Below are positions 40,201-51,700 of a stretch of 64,000 nucleotides of DNA, piece by piece. The notes under the pieces are model-generated. The model was not told where the DNA came from, did not search any database, and saw only the letters and a list, made by a program, of their open reading frames with translations. The stretch is from Vitis vinifera (lineage: Eukaryota; Streptophyta; Magnoliopsida; Vitales; Vitaceae): assembly GCF_030704535.1 (NCBI RefSeq), contig NC_081817.1:1131001-1195000 (forward strand), in the 5' to 3' direction. A program made the position numbers and the translations under genes. How positions within the stretch are numbered: the stretch's first letter is position 1; every line of letters begins with the position of its first letter.

Positions 40201-40345
40201 CGATTGTATTGTGCTTGCATCCAAAGATGACTCCTCCTAAATCACTCTTCCCTAGATTTCTAGCAGTTACACTGCAATTCACTGTCCAGGAGGGAAGAGG
40301 TTTTTCCTTCTGCCTTGAAGCCTTTGCTTTCCTCCCTCCACCCAT
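27953..40345 (-). CDS. DCD-domain and Kelch-repeat protein, 818 aa
   Basis: Ten coding exons, complement(join(27953..28042,28143..28329,31398..31499,34955..35031,35393..35592,35730..36054,38544..38615,38710..39759,39887..40068,40174..40345)), give 818 aa with every junction in frame. The DCD (development and cell death) domain is at about 35-165, with FGLPAAHFSYV, LFLFNYSDRKLHGIFEA and YPAQV. A long acidic, low-complexity linker (170-465) carries a triple 24-aa repeat. A predicted coiled coil (about 465-515; LMQEMERMKVSQLIQKV) follows, and then about six Kelch blades (530-815), each with a GG pair (IVGGFDG, IFGGVDG, AIGGGNG, AVGGYDG, ALGGYDG, VIGGL). It ends VGKRCFFSATVL. From memory, Arabidopsis At5g01660 has the same architecture, annotated as NS1A-binding-protein-like. 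DCD proteins respond to stress and cell-death cues; the precise role here is unknown. Introns hold several LINE fragments. Confidence 0.92.
29100..29700 (+). mobile_element. decayed LINE ORF2 fragment in a DCD-Kelch intron
   Basis: Conceptual translation with frameshifts gives LINE C-terminal motifs: a DLLWGG-like segment, KKFHMVNWMTKCSDKKIG, then ALL-KRL, KRKVWKGK and GVGLWKAIRGEW. These match the region between the reverse transcriptase and the zf-RVT domain of plant L1 elements. Several stops and frameshifts show it is old. It lies antisense to the host gene. Weak similarity may extend to 28880. Confidence 0.7.
30075..31150 (-). mobile_element. LINE fragment (zf-RVT end) in a DCD-Kelch intron
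   Basis: On the minus strand the translation shows, with frameshifts, KVGFFAWGAEWGRILTIHQL (zf-RVT), a Cys-containing NNILCAKK segment, LIFSLFGVV, and then WTLWKERNRRSFKDIERLDQ and YLEWVRVYI near the C-terminus. The 3' end is the tract near 30080 (CCTTTTTTTAAAGAAAATAT). This is a 5'-truncated plant L1-type LINE in the same orientation as the host gene. Confidence 0.75.
32863..32887 (+). repeat. short GGGGTTT run (telomere-like, possible G-quadruplex)
   Basis: Three consecutive GGGGTTT units occur in an otherwise AT-rich intron. The unit resembles but is not the plant telomere repeat TTTAGGG. Confidence 0.7.
33390..34650 (-). mobile_element. LINE fragment in a DCD-Kelch intron
   Basis: The right end encodes, on the minus strand, LEKGPHLVNWSIAYVEE followed by a degraded FTLNKVLL segment, matching the tail region of plant LINE ORF2. 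The left end (33390 onward) is the typical reversed 3' end, TTTTTTATAAGCAAACAAG. The interior shows zf-RVT-like pieces interrupted by stops. It is older than the LINE at 55.5 kb. Confidence 0.7.
36500..36870 (+). mobile_element. short LINE C-terminal relic
   Basis: With two frameshifts the + strand reads LLAMFGLQ, then CLFWGI(W)KERNVQIFKEE and a LLEWPQFSL segment. This is the zf-RVT to C-terminal part of plant LINE ORF2. It is antisense to the DCD-Kelch gene, in the intron before the first Kelch exon. Confidence 0.6.
37181..37210. repeat. AT microsatellite in an intron
   Basis: About 15 AT units in the intron between the coiled-coil exon and the first Kelch exon of the DCD-Kelch gene. Confidence 0.95.
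37275..37563. mobile_element. MITE-like element with imperfect terminal inverted repeats
   Basis: The left end, TTAGGTTATGTTTGGTTCCC, pairs with the right end, whose reverse complement is TAAGACTATGCTTGGTTCTT. Each is followed by an AAAGT-type stretch. The interior is AT-rich with no coding potential, and the length is about 290 bp. Similar ends occur around 10972 and 11924. Confidence 0.6.
38884..39099 (-). repeat. in-frame 3 x 72-bp minisatellite in the DCD-Kelch coding exon
   Basis: Three adjacent 72-bp units each encode a 24-aa repeat of the form GEYFEKGPVSEVNLP followed by a DVYNNEE-type end. The units differ at a few positions (EKGPV, ETGAV, EMGPV). The repeats lie in the acidic linker between the DCD domain and the coiled coil. 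Because the unit is a multiple of three, copy-number changes keep the frame. Confidence 0.95.
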
Positions 40346-42225
40346 TCTGTTGTTTCAGAGAAATGCATGAACAAGTAAAGCTCTGAATCATAAAATACCA
40401 TAGTTCTAATAAAGCTAAAGCTAAAGCTAAGAAGGAAACATGTTAACACTGAACCAAACAATCACAAAAAAACTACTCCCTGTAAGCAGTTCTTCAAAAA
40501 TCTGAGATCATAACAACTAAGGATTACAACTAAACAATATTTAGAAATTAAAACCAAATAAATATCAATCACATTAGGAGAGATATAAGTAAATGGATAA
40601 CATAATACACACATAGAAATTTCAAAAGCTAACAAAAGCCATATTTAGTACAAATTGAAAGGCACATAATTAACAAGACAATTTTGAATCTCTAACATAA
40701 CATATATACAAAGACACTAAATTATTAGGGATAATAAAAAGACTAATTACAAATTTTATTGATATTAATTAACTATTACAGTCAACAAGATTGAAATCCC
40801 GGTTTATGTTGCAAATTTTGAATCAGAAACCTTCCATCTCCATACTCTGTAGATAGAAAAAAACTTCAGAGAAATGTTCACAATAAAGAAAATATTCCAG
40901 GTACATAGAGACTTCTTTTCCAAAAGCTTTAACAAGAAATTTTCAACAGCTTCCATCCAGATAAATGCAGAACAGAACAAAAAAAAATTCCAGATAAATG
41001 CAGTACAGAACAAAATAATTTTCAGACTTATCCAAAAAAAAAAAAAAGCAAAAGGCATTTTCAGAGACTTCTTTTCCAAAAGCTCCCCAAAGAACTGACA
41101 AGAAATTCAATAGCTTCCAGATAAATGCAGTACAGGACAAAATAATTTTTCAAACTTATCAAAAAAAAAAAACAAAAAGGCATTTTCAGAAACTATTTTC
41201 CACTGAACTTTGGGGACTAGCACAAGAAAATGACAATGAATTAGAGCATGTGAGCAAAATCCTCTAAAAGAATTCACAATTTTCCCTGCATTCTCATTTT
41301 AGAATGACCAAAGGAAAAATCCAAATTCAAACATTTCTTGGTTCTTTAAAGTTGCATTTGATAAAAGGAACAAAAAAACATAGAATTTTATTTCTGTTAG
41401 CGCTATGTAGATCACAATCCCGGAAAATCATCGAGACCTTAGGAATAGCCCAAACAGAGAAAGAGAGAGATTTATTTTGGTAAAAGAACAAAATAGTAGT
41501 TGAATAAACAAATGATCACAGAGTACATGTATATCCTCGCAAAACACCTCCGTTTGGCTACCAAGAGAAATGAGGAAAATGAGATCTCAAATTCCATAAC
41601 TGGCAAAAACAGTTTAAGACAAAGTAGTCGAGCATGTCTTGAGTACGGCAGTCCTCGTCTTATCAGACCGTCAACAAAAAATAAAACTACTTAAGCCTAC
41701 ATTTTCCTTACTTTTCCTGAACATTTTCTCAGCAACCAAACAAAGAGGAAGACAAAAATACCAAAATAAATACAAAATGGCTTACATGGTTCATATAACA
41801 CAATCACCGAACAAAAAAAATCCCTCAAAAACATCAACGGGCACTTCCTACAAAGAACAAACCCTATACAACCAAGAGTACATCACCTTTGAATCCGAGC
41901 CTCCGATAAACCAGGATGATCCGAAATTTAAAAAAAAAAGGCAAGTAAAACAAGAAATGAGGAAAAAATGGACGTTGCTTTCTCACTCAGAGACCTGAGA
42001 TCGTCCAATCCGTGATCTCCTTCGTGCGACGAGACGTTTCAGAGCGTTCCACAGTTGGTGAAGCTTAGGGAATCCAATAGTAATATATAGAGCAGACGAA
42101 AGCTCTGGAGAAGGACAAGAAAATGCCCTGTCAGGTTGCCGGTAGGCTCTGAAAATGAAGAAGAGATCAAAAGGCAAACCGAGAGAGAGAAAGAGAGCGA
42201 GAGTCTAGAGAACTGCACCATATAA
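40346..42225 (-). promoter_or_regulatory. probable 5' leader with leader intron of the DCD-Kelch gene
   Basis: A good acceptor (GAAACAACAG, exon from 40346) sits one base before the start codon. A good donor (CTCAG|GTCTCT, exon end 41995) follows a CT-rich GC-normal stretch (41996-42200) that looks like a plant 5' UTR. A TATA-like TTTATATGG lies on the minus strand at about 42220-42230. The leader intron would be about 1.65 kb. Transcript data are needed to confirm it. Confidence 0.5.
40908..41190. repeat. imperfect direct repeat of about 156 bp
   Basis: The block starting GAGACTTCTTTTCCAAAAGC and running through CCAGATAAATGCAGTACAG to an A-rich tract and GGCATTTTCA occurs twice (from 40908 and from 41064). 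A partial extra copy of the CCAGATAAATGCAG part lies near 40956. It falls in the presumed leader intron of DCD-Kelch. Confidence 0.85.
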
Positions 42226-42346
42226 AGACCTTGAGCGATAGCAAGAGCGACTCAAGAAGCGCGATACGTGCCCATGATTACATTCTAATTTGCTTAATTT
42301 GCCTCACATCAGTCGTATGTGAAATGTGTACGGCGAAAGACTTTTT

Positions 42347-42356
42347 GCCACGTGTC
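42347..42356. promoter_or_regulatory. G-box GCCACGTGTC upstream of DCD-Kelch
   Basis: A CACGTG core in an ABRE-like context lies about 130 bp upstream of the presumed TATA/leader of the DCD-Kelch gene. It would suit ABA- or light-responsive bZIP control; this is inference from the motif only. Confidence 0.35.
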
Positions 42357-42399
42357 GACACATGAGGCTGCTTTGCCGGTCCCTCTTCTTGCTGGTCGT

Positions 42400-44305
42400 T
42401 CAATATGTTAATGATTTTCCCATGCGGAAATAATGTTTTAAGTAAATTTTTAATTAATATTTATATCTAGAAAACAAACCACCCGTATTTTCGTTGCAAT
42501 TTTTGATAGTTTGGAACTTTTAGTCTATTTTAAAAAGAGAAAAAAATTATTAAGCATCCGTTTAGTACATTTTCTGTTTTTAAAATCAAATAAAGTTAAT
42601 TAGCAAATATATTTTCTGTTAAAAATTTTAAAATTTTAAAAAAAAATTATACTTCAATTTTTGTATTTATTATTGATTTTAAAGCTGAAAAATATAAAAT
42701 ATATATAAACAAGCCTTTATTTAAAAATAATTTTTTATATTATTAAATAATTTAAATTTAAATTAATTTAGTAAAAATGATGAAAATAATTGTATTTCTA
42801 ATTTATATTTTTTAAATTGGAATATATATATATATATATTGTTTTGAACTTCCTGCCATGCTTCTGGCTTTTTTTCCCTCTCGGCGTAACTTTCCATTAA
42901 ATGTTGCCTTGGTGGAGTTGAAAATAAGTCTGAGGGTGATGGTGACGTGTTTGTTCTATTCCTAAAAAAGAATAGGTTTTGCTTTGTGAAGAGTTTACTT
43001 TTCCTATATTTAGCAAAAAGTGTGAATAAGAGGATGTCTCCATCAAACTGCTATGTATATATTTTCCAAAAGGCCAATTAATATCTTTTTAAGCCAAGCA
43101 TTTTGCATACCAAAGAGACGATTAAGATTTTCCTATATTTAGTAAAAATGTGAATAAGAGGATGTCTCACTCAATACTTAATAAGCCTGCAATGTATGTA
43201 TTTTCAAATTTGCCGATTAATGCGGGTTTGTTTCAAGTATTTATTGAATGAATATTTTATTTGTGATATATTTGATATTTAAGGATGATGATTCTTTTCA
43301 TGTATCCATCACTCTATCTTTAATAAGACAAGTTTAAAATTTAAATAAATGGTAAGATGTGAATTTGAGATTTTATTTTTTAAATCCAAGACTAGTTCAA
43401 GGACGGGTTTGGATATTACTTTGTCTCATCCTGTTCCGTCTCGTCGTAGTTATATATAAAATTAATTTTAAAAATTATTTTAATTTTAAATTTATTTTTT
43501 TTTATTTTTAACAATAATATTATTATTATTATAAAAATACTTTTTAATAAAATAAGTTATAAAAAATTATAATATTTTAATTATTTTATAAAATATATAT
43601 GTTTTTTAATGTAATTAAAAAATTAAAAATTACATTTTAAAAAAAAAATGGAACAGGTTAGGATTGAAATAAGGACAACTCATCCCGATCCTACCCATTG
43701 TCATCCCTATAATGATATTTATAAATGAAAATTCATCATTAAAAAATCTACAACAATGATAGTATCATTAAAATGACCATTGAGAACTTGCACATAAGAT
43801 AATATGAACTATTCGAGTTTGAGGCTTTAGCACAAAATTTGTCTTCTTGAAGACACAGATCTCTCGGATATCTCGCCTATACACAAATATGAAATCAAAA
43901 CGAATTTTGCTTACAATCAAATATGAAATTGGTGTCTAAAAAACATGAGAATAATTTTATAATAAAAAATAATTTCCTATTATCGACTCTCCATTAGAAA
44001 CGCTACATGTGGCTTAATAAAACTCTATATAACTAAGAGAATATGTACCATGAGTTTTTCAAAGACACAACAACTATGACATGCAAAAAGTACAAAATTT
44101 GTATGGATTGATGAACTTATGAGGACCTTCGCGTGAACTCAAGTTATTAGGAGGAATATAAATTTAATAATTGATTTCATACTTTAATTGTAAAATTTGA
44201 AAGATAAACTTATTAGATTATTGCCAACTCTACCAAATATTTTTAACCAAATTAATAAATCAATCTTAAACTTAATAATTTATTTATTGATTTTGGCATT
44301 TAAAG
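42400..44305. other. AT-rich spacer, nothing recognised
   Basis: No exon was seen on either strand. There are long A/T stretches and one partly repeated block: CTATATTTAGCAAAAAGTGTG near 43003 and a similar block near 43130, each followed by AATAAGAGGATGTCTC. Confidence 0.5.
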
Positions 44306-44310
44306 TTATT

Positions 44311-44426
44311 AAGGGTGTGTTTGGTAGTAATTTTTGAAAATATTTATAATCTTTTTAACATTTAGAATAATAAAAAACTATAAGTGCTAAAATGATTAAA
44401 AATACTTTATAAAATTACAATCAAAT
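44311..44426. mobile_element. MITE-like hairpin abutting the TRIM array
   Basis: It begins GGGTGTGTTTGGTAGTAATT and ends with the approximate reverse complement (AAAATTACAATCAAAT), with an AT-rich middle. It belongs to the same family as 46722-47175, 60871-61000 and 61781-61912. Confidence 0.65.
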
Positions 44427-44427
44427 A

Positions 44428-46308
44428 TGTAACGACTCATTCCTAATCGTGTAGATATTGTCCACTTTAGACCCAAATGGGGTATTTGTCTGTTTGATCC
44501 CGTAATCCCATAAGATACAATGAGGACATTTGTGTTTGTATGAGGGGTGTTTGTGACATCCCACATCGGATAGATGAGGAAAGTTTCTGATGCTATATAA
44601 GTATGGACTTCTCTTAACACCATAGACGTGTTTTAAAGTCGTAAGGGCCCCTTTGGGTTTAAAGGGGATAATATTTACACAATTGGGAGCAGATCGTTAT
44701 AAATGGTATCAGAGTCGTTCCTCGACCCTAGTGTAGGGGTTTGTTTGGCCCCGTAAGGGGTGTTTGTCTGTTTGACCCTGTAATCTCATGAGAACATTGT
44801 GTTTGCATGAGGGGTGTTTGTGACATCCCACATCGTATAGGGGGGAAAGTTCCTAGCGCTATATAAGTATGAACTTTTCTTAACCCTGTAGACATGTTTT
44901 AAAACTGTGAGGGGCCCTTTGGGTTCAAAGCGGACAATATCAACAAAGTTGGGAGTGTGTCGTTACAAATGGTATCAGAGCCGATTTCCGACCTCGGTAT
45001 GAGGATTTGTTTGGCCCCTTAAGGGTGTTCGTCTATTTAGCCCCGCAATTCTGTGGGACACAACGAGGACATTGTGTCTGCATGGGAGGTGTTTGTGACA
45101 TTCCACATCGGATAAGGGGGAAAGTTCCTAATGCTATATAAGTATGGACTTCTCTTAACCTTGTAGACATATTTTAAAGTCGTAAGAGCCCCTTTGGGCC
45201 TAAAGCGAACAATATCTACATGGTTGGGAGTGGGCATATTGTCCGTTTTGGGCCCAAAGAGGTCCTTACAGCTTTAAAACGCATCTATAAGGTTAAGAGA
45301 AGTCCATATTTATATAGCCTAGGAACTTTTCTCCCTATCCAATGTGGGATGTCACAAACACACCCTATGCAGACACAATGTCCTCATTGTGTCCCATGGG
45401 ATTACGGGGTCAAACAGATAAACACCTTCTATGGAACCAAACAAACCCCCACACCGAGGTCAAGGATTGACTCTGATACCATTTGTAACGACCCACTCCT
45501 AACCGTATAGATATTGTCCGTTTTGGACCTAAATGGGGTGTTTGTATGTTTGACCCCATAATCTCATGAGACACAATGAGGACGTTGTGTCTCCATAGGG
45601 GGTATTTGTGACATCTCACATCGAATACGAGGGAAAAGTTCCTAGCACTGTATAAGTGTGGACTTCTCTTAACCTTATAAACGCGTTTTAAAGTCGTGAT
45701 GACCCATATGGGCCTAAAGTGGACAATATCTATACGGTTGGGAGCGGGTCGTTACAAATGGTATCAAAGTCGATCCTCAACTTCGATGTGGGAGTTTGTT
45801 TGGCCCCGTAATGGGTGTTTGTTTGTTCGACCCCACAATCTCATGGGACACAACGAGGATGTTGTATCTGCATGGGGGGGTGTTTGTGACATCTCACATC
45901 GAATAGGAGGGAAAGTTCATGGCGCTATATAACTATAGACTTCTCTTAACCCTGTAAATGTATTTTAAAGTTGTGAGGGCCCCTTTGGGTTCAAAGCGGA
46001 AAATATCTACAAGGTTGAGAGTGGGTCATTACAAATGGTATCAGATCCGATTTACAACCTCGGTGTAGGGGTTTGTTTGGCCCTTCAGGGGTATTCGTCT
46101 ATTTGACCTCGCAATCATGTGGGACACAACAAAGACGTTGTGTCTGCATGAGGGGTGTTTGTGACATCCCATATCGGATAGGGGGGAAAGTTTATAGCGC
46201 TATATAAGTATGGATTTCTCTTAATCTTGTAGACGCGTTTTAAAGCTGTGAGAACCCATTTTGGCATAAAACAAATAATATCTACACGGTTGGGAGCGGG
46301 TCATTTCA
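44428..46308. mobile_element. tandem array of TRIM-like miniature LTR retrotransposon units
   Basis: Direct-orientation LTRs of about 149-150 bp begin TGTGACATCCCACATCGG-like and end GTTACA. They lie at 44552-44701, 44819-44967, 45607-45756, 45885-46033 and 46160-46308; one at 45094-45234 is cut short. Each LTR has a CTATATAAG TATA-like box. After most LTRs comes AATGGTATCAGAG, the initiator-Met-tRNA primer binding site. About 117-127 bp later a G-rich tract (GCATGGGGGGTGTT type) precedes the next LTR, as a polypurine tract should. Repeat spacing is 267-278 bp. One unit (45237-45483) is inverted, and inverted LTR starts (TGTAACGACC) occur at 44428 and 45484. There is no coding capacity. Confidence 0.85.
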
Positions 46309-46309
46309 A

Positions 46310-48600
46310 AACAAGCCTTTGCCACCATCTTTTTTCTCTATCTCCAAAACATTTAATATTTTTTAATCACGTATTAGTATAAGCTTTGTGTAGATGATAT
46401 CTACTCTTATAGGGTTGACACTTGAAGAATTTAGTACAAGTTATCTTAATGTTATTCTAAAAACCTTGTTTAAAAAAGGATACAAAAAATATGCCCACAT
46501 AAGATTTTTTTTCTACGTTTTTTAAGAAAACGAAGATGAAGAAGACATTCACAAGTTATACATTGAAAATATAAATTTAACCTTTGATTCATAGTTAGTA
46601 GAAGAAGGATTAACTTTTAATTTGTAGATGATAAAGTTGACACAAAAAAATTTAGTAGAATAAGACATTCACAAAATTTATATTGAAAAAAAAAATCAAT
46701 ATTTGATTTTGTAGATAATATTTAGAGTCCATTTGGTAATAATTTTAAAAAGTATTTTTAATATTTTTAATACTTAAAATTTTTATCATTAAAGTATTAA
46801 GAATATTAGAAACATTTTTTATAATTACTCTCAAATGCACATTTAGAGTGTGTTTAACAGTAATTTAATTTTTAAGTGTTAAAAAATGTTAAAAACACTT
46901 TTTAGAATCATTGTCAAACACGTTTTTAAAGTCTGTTTGGTAATGATTTTATGAAACGCTTTTAATATTTTTAATACTTAAATTTTTTTATTATTCAAGT
47001 ATGAGAAATATTAAAAACGTTTTATAAAATCACTCATAAATACACTCTTAGTGTGCATATGATAATAATTTTAGGAAGTATTTTTATATTTTTTTAATAC
47101 TTGAAAGATAAAAATTTTCGAGTGTAAGAAAGTTTAAAAACATTTTTTTAAATTATTATTTAACGTACTTTTAATCTTTGTAATGTTGATAAATGAAGAA
47201 TTTAGTATTTTTATTCCAAGAATCTCGTTAGAAAAATATATACAAAAAAAATTGACAGCATAAGATTTTTTTAAGAAGGATCAGCCTTTGATCTGTGGAT
47301 GATACTTTTAGCCTTACGAGGTTGACATATGAAGATTTAGTGGAGCAACGCATTCATGAACAAACTATAAGTTAAAAAAAGTCGATTTTAACCTTTGATT
47401 GAAAATAGCTTTTGAAAGCTTGACATTTTGTCCCGATAAGGTGATCCAAGATGATATTTTAGTCTTATAAGGTTGACATATGAGGGCTCAGTAGAAGAAC
47501 GTGTTCACAAGCTATGTATTGAAAAGATGATTTTAACGTTTGATTTAATCGAAAGCTTGATATTTTGCCTCGATAAGATAATCCGAAAAAATTAAAAAAA
47601 AAAAAAGAAAAAAAAATCCAAATTTGTATTTTGAAAAATCATTTTACAAGTCATAGGTTTGAAATTATAATTTTAACCTTTGCATTAAAAGAGTGTTTGA
47701 AAGCTTGACATTTTGCCCAATGAGGTGAAAAAACATTCCAAAGTTGTATTTTGAAATAATAATTTAGTAATTTTGGATCAATTTTTTTGGGTCTCATTGT
47801 GATATCAAAAAGTTATCATGGGAGATTTTTTTTAATATTATTATAAATTGTTATATTTAAAATAAATATAAAAATACAATTCTTATGGTTTAAAATAATA
47901 ACTTTTGAGAGTTTTTTTTTACCAAATAATAAAAACAAACAAATAATATATGCTCAATAAATAAAAATTAACTTAAAGAAATCATACAACTCTAATATGC
48001 AAATATTTAATTATTCTTTTTATAAAGAAATTGAATAATTTTTCATGTCTAACAAGCTATAAAATTATATTTTATAAAAAAAAGAAAAAATATTTATTAT
48101 CATATTTAAATTTTGAAAGATAAAAATTATATTTATATTTTTATAATATATTTTAATTATTTTTAGCTTTTTTTTTTTTCATTTGACAAATTAATTATAG
48201 CATAAGTAAATATTAGTTTTAAAATATAAAAACAAGTCAAAAACACTATTCTCAAACAAATTTTATTTTAGTAAATGACGAGGAAATTATTTTTGAATAC
48301 CGGAAAACATTCTTATTTTTTCTGAATTTTTTTATTTTTCAATATTTCAATGAAATAAAAAAATAGCGACGATTTTAGAAAACCCCATCGCGACACGTAA
48401 GCTCTTGTTCGCCTTCACCTTCCTAGCCACTCAAATTCGTGCATATCCGACACGTCAGAAAATAGCAAAACTCCTGCGGCCAGAAAAAATAAAATAATTC
48501 TTTATTGCACCCTTACGTGGTGAGTCCGGTGTTCAAAGAAAAATATCAGATAATTCTTATTTCTCCAAGTGGAAAATACTTTTTATGCAATTTACAAAAA
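46310..48600. other. AT-rich spacer between the TRIM array and the RETICULATA-related gene
   Basis: Apart from the MITE cluster at 46722-47175, the DNA holds short degenerate repeats around 47270-47730. Their motifs (GAAAGCTTGACATTTTGCCC, TTGACATATGA, TTCACAAGCTAT) recur three to four times. No exon was seen. Confidence 0.5.
46722..47175. mobile_element. four head-to-tail MITE-like hairpins
   Basis: Four consecutive units (about 46722-46848, 46846-46934, 46930-47050, 47049-47174) each start with GTTTGGTAATAATTTT-like sequence and end with its approximate reverse complement (AAAATCACTCTCAAACAC type). Neighbouring units share or abut their ends. Their AT-rich middles have diverged. Confidence 0.65.
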
Positions 48601-48707
48601 TAGAGAAATTAAAGGCTGAAGGCCACGGTTGCCCACGGCTGGCCCATCTTTCTCTCTCCCGCTCTTTTTCGCTTGCCATGTGGTAACTTTTCTCTCGCCG
48701 TCCGGAA

Positions 48708-51700
48708 ATGAAGCCTCACACTCACAGAGGCTTCGGCTCTGGCTCAGTGTTTGTCAGCTCAGCGAGCGGCCGTCGTTTTGATCTACAGGGAAATCACATC
48801 CGGAAGGCATTTTTCGCCGGAAACCATGTTTTCCGGCGGATTTCGACTGGAAAGCGCGGCGGTGTTGATGTGGCAGTCAGATGCTGCCGGAGTCCGGTGG
48901 AAAAGCGTGAGCCTTCATGCTCCGATCGAGATCGTCTGTTTGAGGTCGGGACAAGGCGGGAGGTGTTGGTCACGCCATTCTTGGCGATTGGAGCGTATTC
49001 GTTGCGGTCAGTGGTGGCGAGAGCGGAGGAGGGAACTGAGGCTGTGATGCCGGCGGCGGCATCGGGGACAGTGCCAGCGGCAGCGGAGAAGAAGATGGAG
49101 GAGGCGATAGTTTCGAGGATTTACGACGCGACGGTGATCGGAGAGCCAATGGCCCTCGGCAAAGATAAACGGAAGGTTTGGGAGAAGTTGATGAATGCTC
49201 GAATTGTGTATTTGGGCGAAGCGGAGCAAGTTCCGATTCGCGATGATAGGGAATTGGAGCTTGAGATTGTGAAGAAATTGAGGAAAAGGTGTGCTGAGAA
49301 TGAACGGCCTTTATCTTTGGCTTTGGAGGCATTTCCTTGCAATTTACAGGAACCGCTCAACCAATACATGGACTATAGGTTTGTACTGGTTCTTTTAACG
49401 TGCTCTTTGTCATTGAGCTCTGTCATCTTGACATTTGAGGATGTTTTACTGAATTCAATGATTCAAATGTGCCCGAATTGTGTAAGGGCTTGACATGGAT
49501 GCTTTGAATGTTTTTCCTAAGAAAGCATTAGGGATGTTTCCAGAAACATAGTTGTTATTCTAAATCTACAGCTGTAGTTCAACATGTTCACTATTTTTTT
49601 TCTCACTAGGAAAATAGGAATTGATTATGTGATCTCATGGAGCAATAATGAGTAGTGATACTGACTTTGCCTTTACTGTTCCATTGGGGAGAAGTCCATA
49701 CGATTATTGCACACAAGATTTATTCTGGAACATTTTGAATGAAGATCGTAAACTCTAATTTTCTAGCCTACAAGAGAAGGACTGCTTGCTGCAACAAGGA
49801 AAAACTCTTATCACATGTACTGTGACAGTCAGTAAATTTTCTTACCACATGTGTTGATAGCTGGCACTCATGTAAGACAGATAGAGTGACATTTTTAACT
49901 TGCCACATTCAGCCTCAAAATTTGATAACAGGGTGGGTTTCTGTGTGACATGATTATTTTTGTCTAAATGCTTCCATGAACAATCTTAAATTCTATATCA
50001 ATAGAACTGATCTTTGAAGTTGTCTTTACTTGAGATAAGGCTGCGTTCTGTTGATTTTTTTTTTTTTTTTTTCCAACAAGGATTTGTTTGAACAGATTAA
50101 TTATTCTTATTTTATTTGGATTCATATATTTAAGGAGCAAACAAGAATACATGGAATGAATGAATTCATGTGAGGAAAAGCCTTAACCTTGGATCAAGTT
50201 CAAAGAAGAGAGTGGTCTTTAGCGAATAGATGTTATCTTTGTCAAATTGATGAGGAACTCATTGACCACATCCTTGTTCACCTTGTAAAGACAAGGGTTC
50301 TATGGGAACTGCTTTTTGCTCTTTTTGGTTTCGTGGGTGCTTTCATTGTCGGTCAGAGAGACACATCTAAGCTGACAAGGTTCATTTGTGGGCAAAAGGC
50401 GTAAGAAGGCATGGAGAGCAACATCCCTTATGCATCTTTTGGACAGTTTGGAAGGCAAGAAACAAATTTGCCTTTGATGGTGATGAGCTTTCACTCGAAA
50501 TGCTTAAAAACCTCTTCTATTTGTTTTTAGTGGTTGGAAACTAAGATGTTAATAAAGGATGGTCCTTCGACTCTAGTAAATTTCTTTGATTGGTTGGACT
50601 TTTGTTGAGGATGGTGTTGTTGTAGCACTTCTTGTTTTGTAGCTCCTTTTCTTGGTTGAGCCTCTTTGTGGTTCGTGTATGTGTCCTCTAAACTTTGGGT
50701 TGCTATTCGGGTGCATCTTTTAATATATATATATATATATATATGCTTATTTATCTATCAAAAAAAAAAAAAAAAAAAAGGAATACATGAAATGAATTCA
50801 AGACGAAACTTGACCACCCTTTTCGGTTTCTAAAATATCTTCAGTATCCACTGAAGTTGCAAGCATCAGTTGTTGCACCATGAAATCAGTACGCAAGAAT
50901 ACCATACTAATAATTCGGATAACTTGTTATTTTTTTTCTTCCACGCCTAACGAGTAGTGTCTCGGCGTGGAGTTGATTCACATTTGATTTGTTAAGCAAA
51001 CAACTTGAAATCCCTTGAGGCTTGACTCAAGTAGCAAGGGGTTGGGGTGGGGATATAAGAGGTTCCAGAAAATAATAATGATAAAAAAATATTACCCATC
51101 AAAAAGGGGGGAAAAATAGAGCATGCACCTTGAGAGAGGAAGTCAGCATTTCTTCAATTCTATCTGTTGTGCTTTTTTCCATTGCCGTTGTTTGTAACTT
51201 GTGATGGGAAGTCCTTATTTTATTGATTCAAATCATCAGATATCAATGTGCAGAAGGTAGGATAAACACTTTCCACTAATTAGGAACCCTGTAAAGCTGA
51301 GCTTTTGTAGGTTACTGATACTGCAGTGTATTCATATATCATTCTGTGTTTTATATTTTATTTTATGTTTGGAACTGCCTTCTATGAAAAGATTTTTTTT
51401 TTTTAAATGCATTATTAGAGGTTGGATAAAGCCTATTCATTCTTGTTCATTTTTCTCTCCTACATTTCCGCACTGCTTAATTGAAGCATATACTAAATGG
51501 CAGGATTGACGGAGAAACCTTAAAGTCTTATGCATCACATTGGCCACCTCAGCGTTGGCAGGAGTATGAGCCTCTTTTAAGTTATTGTCGAGATAATGGA
51601 GTTCGGTTAGTTGCTTGTGGTACGCCTCTTGAGGTATGTGTACATTTTTGTGTAAATCTGTGAACACAAGTCTAAAACGTTCTCCAAGTTCCTAGGACAA

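Noticed and set aside
44396-45932. Several short open frames on both strands in the repeat island.
   Set aside because: They are translations of the TRIM LTR and internal sequence, repeated in each unit, with no protein family match.
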